Assembly (NCBI GenBank): GCA_905147135.1
Contig: LR990041.1
Coordinates: 12,337,907 to 12,401,906, forward strand
DNA length: 64,000 nt
Direction: 5' to 3'
Origin: Blastobasis lacticolella
Taxonomy: Eukaryota > Arthropoda > Insecta > Lepidoptera > Blastobasidae
Under the pieces are notes generated by a model. That model did no database searches. It was not told the DNA's origin and was given only the letters and a program-made list of their open reading frames with translations. The translations under genes and the position numbers were made by a program. Every line of letters begins with the position of its first letter. Positions within the stretch are counted from its first letter, which is position 1. Of the stretch, positions 31,020 to 41,649 are shown piece by piece.

Positions 31020-31161
31020 TAAAAGACCATCCAGGCATTTGACCGCCATTTCACCTGGTGGAAAGTGACGATGCGGCCGAAGATGGAGCATGCCTGTCTA
31101 GGAACAGCCTATTCACTCTAGCCTTGAAAGCGTCCAGATTATAGTGATCAGGGAACACACT
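31020..31161 (-). pseudogene. LINE (CR1/L2-like) C-terminus and 3' end
   Basis: Minus strand from about 31158: SVFPDHYNLDAFKARVNRLF then LDRHAPSSAASSLSTR and a stop at 31051-31053, followed by the 3' untranslated AATGGCGGTCAAATGCCTGG. Better preserved than its relative at 2572-2681. The upstream polymerase is cut off exactly where a SINE-1 fragment begins, so the SINE or a deletion removed the rest. Confidence 0.75.
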
Positions 31162-31324
31162 CAGGAATTTGGAAGATCAGATAATTACAGTAGAACGACT
31201 GCTATCTGACCTCCGTGGCCCTGTTAACAGGGGAAATCGACCAGATTGGATCATGGTTACATTCAGTCGCCTAAGTGTGCAGGTTTCATTACGACCTTTT
31301 CCCTCACCGCTCACCGTAAGAGCA
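31162..31324 (-). mobile_element. SINE-1 fragment
   Basis: Plus-strand blocks AGATCAGATAATTACAGTAG, GAACGACTGCTATCTGACCT, GATTGGATCATGGTTACATT and TTTTCCCTCACCGCTCACCG match the 20858-21217 copy in the same orientation. The tRNA-like head is missing. Confidence 0.65.
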
Positions 31325-32589
31325 TGCCAACAGCTTTGTCAAAAGTATATTAGACTCTACAATTCGGATCGATTTCCCGTTAGATAGAAGTTGGCAGCTA
31401 AAACAGTACTTATAATATATCTGCTAAAGCGTATAAAATATAGTTCATGATATAATTCAACTAAGTAGATATCATTAACTAATTCACATTTTAATATAGA
31501 GTGGCTACCTTGCTCCCACCACTTGGTCCGAGACAAAAAGCACTCTAATGTCCTATTCCAGGTCCTCTTTCACTTAATTTGTAACGATCCAATTCTACAC
31601 GTACTTACGTTCCCCAGCAAATAATTACAGCAATTTTGTTTAATCAGCGTCGCGTAGTCCCCACCAGAAATAAGAAACTAAAATGGAGCAAGGATCTTCT
31701 CTATCTCGGCTTCATTTTCATAGTAATTTTTAACACACTAGATCCGACGTTGGCGAGGACAGAAGCGGCTGCTGCATGCATAATTAATATACTACCTAGC
31801 GGGTCAAAATAAGCAATTTGGACTCGGAGACACTGCTTTGTGGCGCCGTTAACTTTTAATGCAGCACATTTACTGGGCTAAGTGGTGACCCCCTTCGCCC
31901 TCGGAGGTAGCGTTATGAGGTTGGAGCTCAATTTTGCGAGTATCTCACGTTAAAAATTCATAGTGGACGAGTGTGCGCGGGCGGGAATTGTATTAGCTTC
32001 GGCAGAGACCAGGCTGTACAACGTAAGTACTACAATCGCTTTAGAACGAACGTGTGACCCGCTCCGTTATAAATAGAAAGCTTCTGTGGGAAGCACTTTT
32101 TGAAATAAAATTAACCTCGACTGCCAGACGGGATCGTGCAAACAAAATCACCTGAAATGGATAAAGTACTTTCATTCAAATTATACCATAATATATACTA
32201 CAAAAATAGTTGGATTATCAGGGGGCACGCCAGTGCCCCCCCGCCAAGTCTAGCAGACAAGCACGGCCGCACACCCTTTTCTTTTACTCAACGCATTTTC
32301 TAGCTCTTTATATCTTTGTTACGGACTGAAGAAACTGCCTGAATTTAATATTGCATTATCTACGTAATGTACACAGCGTATATTCCTAATTACAACTTTT
32401 TACCTTTAAAGGTGTTTAAATTATCGTTTATCGATGTTTCAATATTTCGTCAGTCACTTACTGACTGACTCATTGATCGTCAAAAAGATAGACCACTTCT
32501 TTGTGACTTAGAAAGTTGAAATTTTAGCATAGTGATAGGTAATTGGCAGTTTAAAAGGCAAAAATCTATAAACAGCACATATCCATGTC
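31325..32589. other. TE-poor region, no gene recognised
   Basis: No TE or gene recognised. 31730-32160 is CpG-rich and could be a conserved non-coding element. At 32221-32240 a GC hairpin (GGGGGCAC, loop GCCA, GTGCCCCC) stands out. Confidence 0.3.
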
Positions 32590-32715
32590 TCTCTTCTATA
32601 GGCCTGCTGGAAGAGATTTCTTCTTAGAAATAAGTAGTGCCTGTTGTGTCGTCTTTAATTTTGTAATTTCTGTATACTTTATATTGTGTGCAATAAATTG
32701 TTAAATGAAATTAAA
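32590..32715 (+). repeat. LINE 3' end
   Basis: Contains GGCCTGCTGGAAGAGATTTC, GAAATAAGTAGTGCCTGTTG and GTGTGCAATAAATTGTTAAA. Plus-strand relative of 29026-29130. Confidence 0.55.
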
Positions 32716-32929
32716 TTAATCCACCCCTGGAGGGGGTAAAACAGAGGTTAACAGTTTGTATTACATTACATTATGTTTGTGACAACCATTTACATGAATA
32801 TGGTGGAAATCGGTAAAAATATGTTTATTGCATTCGCTTAAGGTACAAAAGTACATACATGACAATAACAAAAAGAGAAAATCAAAAAATATTTACCTAA
32901 AAATACGCTTATTGTCATTAGCCGTGCCA
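32716..32929. other. No gene seen
   Basis: No recognised feature. Confidence 0.4.
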
Positions 32930-33172
32930 TGGAGTAGTGCAATGGGCCGCACTCAGCATAACTTCTGTCTGTTTGTCTGTCTGTTCGCACATGCAAAAAC
33001 TACTGAACGGATTTTAATTCGGTTTCAATAGTTTGGAGGATACAATCTAAGCCATGTTTCATCTAAAGACAGAGATACAGCTTGACCTCCCCGTAGTACT
33101 AGCATTCATATAATACGGAGGTCATTTAAAATGGTAACTCGGACAAAAACTGAAGTCGCAAAAGCTAGTAGT
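32930..33172 (+). mobile_element. Helitron 3' region
   Basis: Contains CTGTCTGTTTGTCTGTCTGT, ACTACTGAACGGATTTTAAT and ends GAAGTCGCAAAAGCTAGTAG. The terminal GTCGC..AAAGCTAGT is a Helitron 3' signature. No Rep/helicase sequence. Confidence 0.55.
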
Positions 33173-33315
33173 AGATTACAATCGTTTAGTAGTATTTACC
33201 GCCCAGACTTGTTTAAATTGAATAAGACGACATCTCGGAGAAAACTAATAAAGACCGGGAGATAGCGGAAAAAAATTCTAAGAAAAAGAAATGGATCCTT
33301 TAAAAAAAAAAAAAT

Positions 33316-33878
33316 TATGTAAAAATTCGCCAAGTCAAAATGTAAGGAGATTCTTTTCAACTACTTTGGTTAATAATAATAATAAAATATGTCAAATTTA
33401 GAAAAGTCGAAATCATGTCGAAACACTAACAAAAACAAAGAGTGATAGGTATTAGCGAAAATTATTAGTAACAGTGCAAGAATATACATACAAATAAATA
33501 CTTTAGTGATTGTCAAGTGAGACAAATATCTTTATTTTTACTTATTTTATTTATTTTTTCATTTATTTCTGGCAACTGAGCCCTATATTTATATAAGTTG
33601 TTTGTGTAACAACATAAATATAAAATAAACTGATACAAAATGAAGACAAATATAAAACCTATATCTACATACTTTTTATAAATTGTAAACTAATTTATAA
33701 ATGAGATCAAATAAAGTTCTGGACAACAGAGATGCATAAAATGGATCATAAGTTAAATTATTATTATTTACTCAATATGTTCAAAACGAGAACTACGGTG
33801 CAATTTGCAGAATATTTATTTAAAAAAGTACTGTCTATCTTAGATCTCATATAACTTGACTTGGCGAATTTTTACATA
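33316..33878. mobile_element. 563-bp element with perfect 23-bp TIRs
   Basis: TATGTAAAAATTCGCCAAGT plus CAA at 33316-33338 is repeated in exact reverse complement at 33856-33878. TA lies at both outer edges, consistent with TA target duplication of Tc1/mariner-type elements. The AT-rich interior shows no transposase, so it is non-autonomous. Perfect TIRs in a decayed landscape suggest relatively recent activity. Confidence 0.7.
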
Positions 33879-34520
33879 TAAATATTTTTGATGGGATCAA
33901 AATTTCATCTAACTTGATTCCCTGTTCTAAAATAGAAAGGAATCAAGTATACGCCGCCACGCCACAATATTCGTACCCCATTTGACTTTAAAACGGATTT
34001 CTCTTGTAACTACACGCACACTAGACGTGTGTCCAGTTGTGGCGTAGATTCCCTCACAGAATGTCGCCATCGTCCAACGATATAGATTTTCTAATGTAGC
34101 AATTAATAAGAACAAAAGGCGTTATTGGGCTCATCCGTTTTTACAAATAAGAGCAAATAATTCCAAAATTTTACAAGTTGAAATCTGACGAAGAAAGTTT
34201 CAGTTATATCAATGAATGTCTCAAAATACATACAAATGATTGGACTTCAATCATCTTTAAGAGAACAAAATACCCATTACAAAGAGTATATTTCCATTTT
34301 GATAGCTATTTGTTGTCGACACGGTCATTGTGGCGCCACAAAAAACGAACACGTTCAATTTTGAAAACGTGTGGCGCGGAACCCGCCTCGCCACAAAATT
34401 CACCCGCTACAAATTGTCTTTGGTGTGCGTGCTTGCATTTAAATACATATATAGGAGCGATAAATGTGGTGCGCTACAATTATCGCGAACACGAGACTTT
34501 TGTTATTCGTTAGAAAAAAG
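33879..34520 (+). other. Possible PIF/Harbinger relic
   Basis: At about 34107-34140 the plus strand encodes NKRRYWAHPFLQ, resembling the RRYWVHP-type motif near the N-terminus of PIF/Harbinger transposases, followed by stops and frame changes. A 10-bp hairpin (ACTTGATTCC/GGAATCAAGT) is at about 33911-33947. GCGCCACAA-type words occur in both orientations at 33955-34050 and 34330-34420. No DDE motif is visible, so the call is weak. Confidence 0.25.
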
Positions 34521-36290
34521 TATTGATTTTTGAAATCGGAATAGGACACTTGGTTGATGAATTTGGAAAGGTTGAGGAATATGTGTTCCAATTATAAATT
34601 CATTATAGCCAGGATCAGAGAAATCTTGTGAAAAATCTTAGTAAATTGCTTGGCTTGACGTGAAACTGTATTGAAGGCCAATGAAAAAAATACTCTATTG
34701 AACTCAATAAAATACACATAGAAATATCACAATTACTTGAATGATAACACAGTCTACAATACCCAATAGCCAATTTATTCCTAAAATATTTTTTTCCAGA
34801 GCCCATCCCCTACTTAGTTTCATTTCGGTTTCTATATAACTCATTTTCAATTAATAACTCAACAATAATAATTATTACTAGTATCTGAACAGTTGCAACG
34901 AAACACGTGAGCGGATAGAAATAACAGGTTACTACAGCAGTGATTACAGTCGAGTGACAGCACGCTACAGGCTGCCCATAGCTAACCTTTCGTGACGGTG
35001 CCGGTGGAGGCGCGCAATAATTATTCAATAAAAGCTATCATTTGTCACCGCCGTCCGAATGTCACCAAGTCGACATTGTGATGACTAATGCAACAATGTT
35101 CCACCCATTTGCGTCGAATTCTCTTATTACCTGCTTTTTACCTGGTGTCGGGGGACCATTACTCACGCCATTGTGTCGTGTTGCTTTGTTTAGGCCCGTG
35201 TTGTATTAAAATAATTTGTGGTATTGCGACTGAGCTTTGTGCTGTGTCGTTCGACTTCCATTCATGGCTTGTTCAGATGTATTCCTTTTTTATCCAGCTT
35301 CATACAGTTACAGGTGCTTTTTATTAACGATGCCGGGATGAGAATGTGTCATGTACTGAATTATTGCCGCAGTATTTGCTGTGGAGCTTCTTAATTATTT
35401 ATGAAACATTAAAGGGCACGTGATTAAATTTTTGCCGCCCATATTAATTTGTTAATTTTAAGTAGGCCTATTGTAACAGCAATAACCTGCAAGAAAAAAT
35501 TGTGTTTCAATAAATAAATAACACAGACAAATAAATGCCTAAGAAAATAATAATCTAGCCATAAATTTATTGCTCCCTCTACGCTGTAGTCTATAGTGCG
35601 GACTCTTAGTAGAAATACCAATAGTGCAGGATGATTTATAATTGCTGGTATATAGTAGCGTGCTTCTTATCATCGATCAAGTGAATACTAACGAACCTAT
35701 ATACATTTATTAATAATAATAGGCTTGTTAGGATCTTTAATTCCATTTATACTAGCATCACTCCGGAGGCATGATGGAACGGGAGCATGATGGTTCTATT
35801 CTTCAAGGCAAGGGATACAGCCAACCTAAATAATAGCTGCTTCATTTGCCTCCTGTGCCATTTATACGTTATACATAGCAACTCGATAAGTTAGAAGTTG
35901 AAAGTTACAGCCTGTTGAGCTGAATAGATTACACCGGAGAACTACAATCAATTTTCTCATAGCAAACGCTGACTACAAAATAAAATAGATTTCGACGAAT
36001 TGAGAACCTCCTCCTTTATTGAAGTCAGTAAAAATTTTAATGAGACATGACCAGTTCTTGTAGGTATGTCCAGAGAGGATGATGATGTTAGATTATTCAA
36101 GTGTTGAGATGCTTTTATCAGACTAAATATGTGATTGTTAAAGTAAAGAATCGAGTTACCGGTGATAGGACCTTGTCAAGCCTGAGGAGTCCTGAATCCC
36201 ACCCACTTAGCTACTTCTCTCTCTTTGATTGATACTGAACATCTGCCAGGCGGAGAAGGTGGAAAAGGGTTTATCCACCTGGCCGGGTGT
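34521..36290. other. No gene seen
   Basis: About 1.8 kb without recognised TEs. A moderately GC-rich patch at 34970-35110 is followed by AT-rich sequence. Frames here lack domains. Confidence 0.4.
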
Positions 36291-36325
36291 TGTAACCGGG
36301 ACGACGACGACGACGACGACCAGGG
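36291..36325 (+). repeat. ACG trinucleotide microsatellite
   Basis: GGGACGACGACGACGACGAC followed by GACCAGG: a short run of ACG units. Creates a poly-Asp or poly-Thr stretch in overlapping frames. Confidence 0.85.
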
Positions 36326-37039
36326 GCCCGACAGTTTATTGTCGGAACTTGTATATATGCCGCGGAAGTCGGCACACGTCTCTATGTGCGGATGCTTGCC
36401 AACCTTGTGTTCGTGTAGGTACTCGTAATGTGAGTACTGTTGTGTCTCCCTATTGGAGCGATAGATGTTCTAATGTTTTCAGCTTTATAGTAAGTATATA
36501 TAATGAGGTTATATTCAAACTTACCACAGTCGGCTTAGTCGATCAACTTATAAAGTGTAGTTAGAAAAGAAACATATCGTCATACAAATTGTATGGAGAG
36601 AAGTTGGAGCCAGTTGCATTTGTAACTTTGTAAAGCGTTTATAATATTGAAAAGCCCTCTTGTGATCATACAACTTCGGAATCGTACACTATACGGCTAT
36701 GCGTGTCTTGGCAGGTAATTCAAAATAATTGTACACTTTATATTTCAAACTGGAATAACCCGTGATCAGTAAAACGGATTATTATCTACTGGACTTATAT
36801 ATTTCGCATTTTTCCGTTTGTTTTCCAAACATTTTTAAGACCTGGTACTTCAGGCCATGTTATCGTGGAATAAAACGTTTTTTTAATGGATCGGATGAAA
36901 AAAGTACGAAACCATTAAGAACATTGAAAATAAGTCTGGGGAAAATAACCACAAATTTTTTATCATAACCAATTCAGAGAAAGCTGTTGTGTACATTACT
37001 TTCTATTAACTCTGTGTGTAAGATATAGTAACTTATTTG
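36326..37039. other. No gene seen
   Basis: No recognised feature. Confidence 0.4.
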
Positions 37040-37260
37040 ATATTAAAAACATACGAAAAAAAAATCTGATTAAAATCCCATCCCAGAAAATACTTTTCAA
37101 AATATGAGTTTCGGTAGCCTCGGGTGTTGTGTCTCGACCATTACCTAACTCGATTCAAAGTTTTCTAGCTGAAAACAAATTTCGATCAAAAGGAACAAAA
37201 ACCTGTCCGAAACGTGTCGGGCTACATGCAGTGTAGGGTTCTGTAATTGCCGTAATATTG
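37040..37260 (+). repeat. Repeat fragment (GAAACGTGTCGGGCTACATG)
   Basis: Contains CGAAACGTGTCGGGCTACAT, GCAGTGTAGGGTTCTGTAAT. I know this block as a dispersed lepidopteran repeat but cannot assign its class. Confidence 0.4.
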
Positions 37261-37969
37261 CTTGTCTACTGTTTTAATATCATAATCCTGCACATTACAA
37301 AGTTATAAATAAACCTAGTTCCAACTTATTTAATGTATGCCATATTTAAAAAAATATATGAAATAAGTATTTGCTAATCCAACTAAATTTTATAGGTAAG
37401 TTTGTCATTATTACGCGTCTACGAGAGTTCACTTAGCCATGTCAGTGTTTCTTTCCTTCGCGTATGTTGGTACACTCTAGGCTCTAGGGTTTCAAAATTA
37501 GTGTCTGAGTCAATCAAGGGTTTGGTTTCATGTTTTATGACCGGACGCCTGGACGCCAGGACGCCTGCCGCCTATTTAACTATTATATTGAAAACTTATC
37601 ATATATCCAAATATGTCCGGCTTAGCCCATACTGGACTGGGACGACAACAAAAATGACAATAACACGTGTTTGTACCAAATAATACCACGTTAAAGCTAA
37701 ACACAGCTCGCACAATCTATAATCTTGCGCCCGTGTACCGGACGCAGTAATTCCATGGACGCAGAATTACTGTGGGATTTCTTAAGAGTGGACGAAAGAT
37801 ATATATCATTAAAGCTAAATACTTCGTAATATTTGATGCAAACTAAACTCGCTTTACAAAACACACACACTAATTAAACACATATTATTATATTAGACAG
37901 TACTTGACTTCGTAATCTATCAAAAAAATAATTTGAAAACTTTATCGGTGTGCCAATATTTTACCAAGA
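37261..37969. other. No gene seen
   Basis: No recognised feature. Confidence 0.4.
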
Positions 37970-38065
37970 CGCCGAATTAAACCGCACAGAGACGGAAAAA
38001 CGGACTTGGTTGAGCTAAAAGGGTTCTTTTCACCACGGAATCCTAAAAAAGGCCGAAAACGAGTG
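37970..38065 (+). repeat. Repeat fragment (CACGGAATCCTAAAAA end)
   Basis: Contains GACGGAAAAACGGACTTGGT, AAAGGGTTCTTTTCACCACG and GAATCCTAAAAAA, a diverged copy of the dispersed block I know as GACTTGACGAA...AAGGGTTCCGTTTT...CGGAACCCTAAAAA. Possibly the distal part of the repeat at 37040. Confidence 0.4.
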
Positions 38066-39599
38066 CGACAGAGGAAATTACAAATTCATTAAAAAAGTTT
38101 CAACGTTTTGGTGGCAACCCTTTTTGCTTGGACAATAGAAAGAGGCAATCGAGTAAAAGTTTAAATAGCCACCGTCAGCGGTAGGTTGGGGCGCATTCGT
38201 GTGTCGCAGTGTTCATGCTGATTTATTTTTGCGGCTTGTAATACGAACCCTATTATAAAGTGGGGCTGTAAGTATATGAAACAAACCTGTAGGCTATTTC
38301 GAAGCCTAGATTTAGTGTGGAGGCTAGAATTTGAACACAAATTATTTTTTTCAGTAAGTATGTCGCCTGCAGGGGGGTTGGACCCCAACACATACATTTG
38401 CTAGAATCAAAACATCAAAAAGAGAGTGGGGAATGAAGAAAGGAACTGCTGGCTTGACACAATTATCTATCAAGTAGGAAAGGGATATGTCATGGGGTAT
38501 GACGCACAGGAAATACCGCCTGTTAAAATAAAAATGGGGCTAAATTAAATGAAATTAAACCAAAACAACCCTCGCAAGCTCATAAAGCTTTCACATTTAA
38601 AAAGTTATCAGATCTTATGAAGGGCCAACCCCCTAACCCTATTTGGCCTAACTCTAGAAACCTTGCATCGGTTTAAAAAATGAAGTATAAAGTTCTTGAG
38701 TGGTTTGAGTGGCGATCACGTTACTAAATTTGGTTAGGTTAGGTTAGGTTAGGTTAGATTGGATTTGTATTGTGACAAAGTGAAAAAGAACCCTGCTACT
38801 CGGGGCTCCGTCAACTCAGCCATTTTCCGAAATAATTACAGTTTATAATAATCAAGAGTCAAGAGTCACTATAATAATCAATAAGTCAGACAAAGTTAGA
38901 TTATAAACTACAGATTTACACAATCTTAAGGTGACATATACACCAACAAGAACATAACTTTTCGTCCTCAAATTATTTAATAAACAATTTGGATAACGAA
39001 TTCAAGTAAATTATTTCTGTTAAAAGTACGCTTAACCGGATTAACTTCAGAAAGTAATAAGATATAGAAGATAACAGTCTACCCAATTTGGCAAAAATAA
39101 TAACATCCCATTAATATTGTTTTAAACTCTATGATTTTAGATACTTAGAGCTTAGCATTACATAGAGAGCATAATAAGGCCATGACTTTAATTAAGTAGG
39201 TAGTTGTATTTTTAATATCGTCCTGCCGTTAGGTTTTCCTAAATTGCGTTGCAACAATGCCGTACTTTCCATAAAGCCCCGTTATCGTTTCGGAACGGGG
39301 ACCTCTTCTAACGGTGCGACATTAGAAGCAATATTGGGTCCTTCGTGAACAATATCGGCTATTAATTAAAACAGAATAAAGGCGCAAACTGTTAAGGTAT
39401 TTAAGTACTTACGTAAAAGTTAATTAGTCGTCAAACAATACTTCTATGGTTTATAACAAAGGGCGCCCGGACGGTGGCGGCGGAGAGGAGTCGGGACGGC
39501 ATCAAGACATTTTTCGAGACGGAAAATGACTCCAGCGGCGACAATAGGACGTTTTCATATAAGTTCATTCAGACCGCCAAAATACCTTATGTAACAATA
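38066..39599. other. No gene; short TTAGG run
   Basis: No gene recognised. 38731-38756 holds about five GGTTA/TTAGG units, the insect telomeric repeat motif, in an interstitial position. A CpG-rich patch lies at 39465-39555. Confidence 0.45.
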
Positions 39600-39770
39600 A
39601 AGGGAAGCATGGCGACTAATGTCACCGAGGCAGACCATATAAATTACCTCCGTAAATCAGAAAATGGGCAGCAGTATTTTATGCTGAGCGTTTTCGACAC
39701 TATAACTGCCAAGCAATTATGGCAATATTCTTCCCCTACTAATCCAAAAGTGGACTGTGGATGAATAACA
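39600..39770 (+). mobile_element. Short RTE-derived element, copy 5 (diverged)
   Basis: GCGACTAATGTCACCGAGGC, GAAAATGGGCAGCAGTATTT, AACTGCCAAGCAATTATGGC and AAGTGGACTGTGGATGA keep the order of blocks of the other copies with many changes. Confidence 0.5.
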
Positions 39771-39807
39771 TAAAATATAATTGTTTTTGGCGATAAAGCC
39801 AAGTGAT

Positions 39808-39918
39808 CAGTAGCCCCTGGTATTGCAAACGTCCATAGGCTGCGGTGACCGCTTATCATCAGGCGGGCCTGCTGATAAGCAAGCTTGTTTGCCACCTTAG
39901 TGGTATAAAAAAAAGTAC
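39808..39918 (+). mobile_element. LINE 3' end
   Basis: GCCCCTGGTATTGCAAACGT, CCATAGGCTGCGGTGACCGC, TTATCATCAGGCGGGCC and AAGCTTGTTTGCCACCTTAG followed by an A run. Nearly identical to the 3' end of LINE copy B at 62515-62617. Confidence 0.7.
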
Positions 39919-40740
39919 GTTCGTTCGCCATATAGGCATGTGGACAACATTTATTTGAATCGCTTTTAAGCTTCTTCTTAGTCTTAGAAAAAGTGTTGTA
40001 CGCTTATTGATTTTATTTTCTGTAGTCACAAGTTGCTTTGGCAGTCTCACAATATCCTTTTTCTTTACGAAAGGTGCTATTTATACCTACTTTACTAGCA
40101 TTTAGATGAATTCACCTGAAATACTAATTTAATATCAGTACAATCCCTAAATTCTTAGAATATTTAGTAGCCTTTATACCCCTTTCATATTTGAATAAGT
40201 TCGTCTGCTTTTGTTCTTATTGAATAGATAGGTATCTACTTCACTATAGTCTAAAATATTACTATCATAAATTGTATTATTAACAAAGGTATATTAAATT
40301 GCCCATAAGCCAGTACTGCATACAGATTTGCATATTGATTGAAACATTGTTACAGATGCGTGCATTTACATATGAATTATAATTTATACATCCCACGCAA
40401 CTGCTCGGGGCTGGTTGGGGCCCTATTCTCTGTTTGCCCGAAAAGGTGTGCCAGGTAATTATTCCCCCAAAATGGCCCCCATTTGAGGCCTCCATTAGGA
40501 CCCACTAATGTCTGCACCCGCGAACTTTGTGTCCCGTGAAAATAACAACTGATCCGTTATCGCAGCAATAAAGGTAAAAATCCTACCCACATTAGTCCGC
40601 TTTTTTTAAATGTTAAAAACCGCCATTGACTTCGCAATGCAATGTAAGTTGACTATTTACGAGAAAATATTATATGTACAAAAGAAAATACAAGTTTTAT
40701 TATGTACCTACTCATCACATTGAATCGATTAGATATGAAT
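39919..40740. other. No gene seen
   Basis: No recognised feature. Confidence 0.4.
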
Positions 40741-41390
40741 ATGTCGCAGCCATCTGGTTAAATCAGCCATTTAATGAGAAGACTAGTCAATTAGCTAAAC
40801 GCCCGCATTCAATTGAGTGGCTAAAGGTCGACTAGCCAAGTAGTTGAATGTTACGATCAGCTAGTTGGCTAAACGTGATTTAGCCGTTTTGTTAAAGGAT
40901 GTTTAGTTACGACGTAACTTATATAAGTAAGTATATAATTAACTGGTTTACGAGTACCTATGCATTTACATCAATAAAACCTTTAACATGCAATGGCACG
41001 AACTTTGACAGTCATCTATGTTTCTAATTATAAGTATAAATAGCAACTGAGCAAATTAAGTTATTTTAATTCTTACTTAAAAACGTATTAGTACCACAGT
41101 TAAAACGAAAAAAATACAAAAACATTGCTTGCTGTGCGAGCTGTCTGACGCCATATTTGTTTTGGCACTACCAGCGCCGAAGTGGATAAAATTTTAATTA
41201 CATTTAAATCACCTTCCTGATTTTGCGTTAGCCGTCTTTAAAGGGATAGCTTTCTATAAGCGAACTAGTTAAACGTTGAGTGTTGCTAGTTCAATCAACG
41301 ATTTGCCTAGGCATTCAATTAAATGCAGGCGTTTAGTTAATGGACTAGCCTTCTCATTAAATGGCTGATATAACCAGATGGCTGCGATAT
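40741..41390. mobile_element. 650-bp MITE with long inverted ends
   Basis: The left end ATGTCGCAGCCATCTGGTTA, AATCAGCCATTTAATGAGAA matches the reverse complement of the right end ATATCGCAGCCATCTGGTTA, TATCAGCCATTTAATGAGAA. Similarity continues inward for about 70 bp (CTAAACGCCCGCATTCAATT against CTAAACGCCTGCATTTAATT). The interior is AT-rich and non-coding. The superfamily and target duplication are not clear. It ends about 130 bp before the RTE. Confidence 0.75.
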
Positions 41391-41649
41391 ACACACAACA
41401 GTAGTTCCACCTACCCTGATGAGACGTTGGGTGGTTTCCGGTTTGTATGTGCATCCACATTGATGACACATTCGATTATTTTTATTGGGTAAGTATTTGT
41501 TTATAGTTATAGGAGACTATCCCCATCTCTTCCCGTGGGTGTCGTAAGAGGCGACAGGGAATAACCCGGAAGATGGGCAGCAGCATCTTTCGGGTACATT
41601 TACATCTACTTCACTGCGATCGCCAACCCGCCTGCCAAGCGTGGCGATT

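Noticed and set aside
36225..36564. Two overlapping frames of 67 and 111 codons
   Set aside because: Both pass through the ACG microsatellite, giving poly-Asp and poly-Thr; no other support.
38731..38756. Telomere from the TTAGG run
   Set aside because: Only about five units with unique sequence on both sides; short interstitial runs of this pentamer are common in insects.
39474..39764. 96-codon plus-strand gene
   Set aside because: It starts at a GTG codon and its second half is a translated short RTE-derived repeat.
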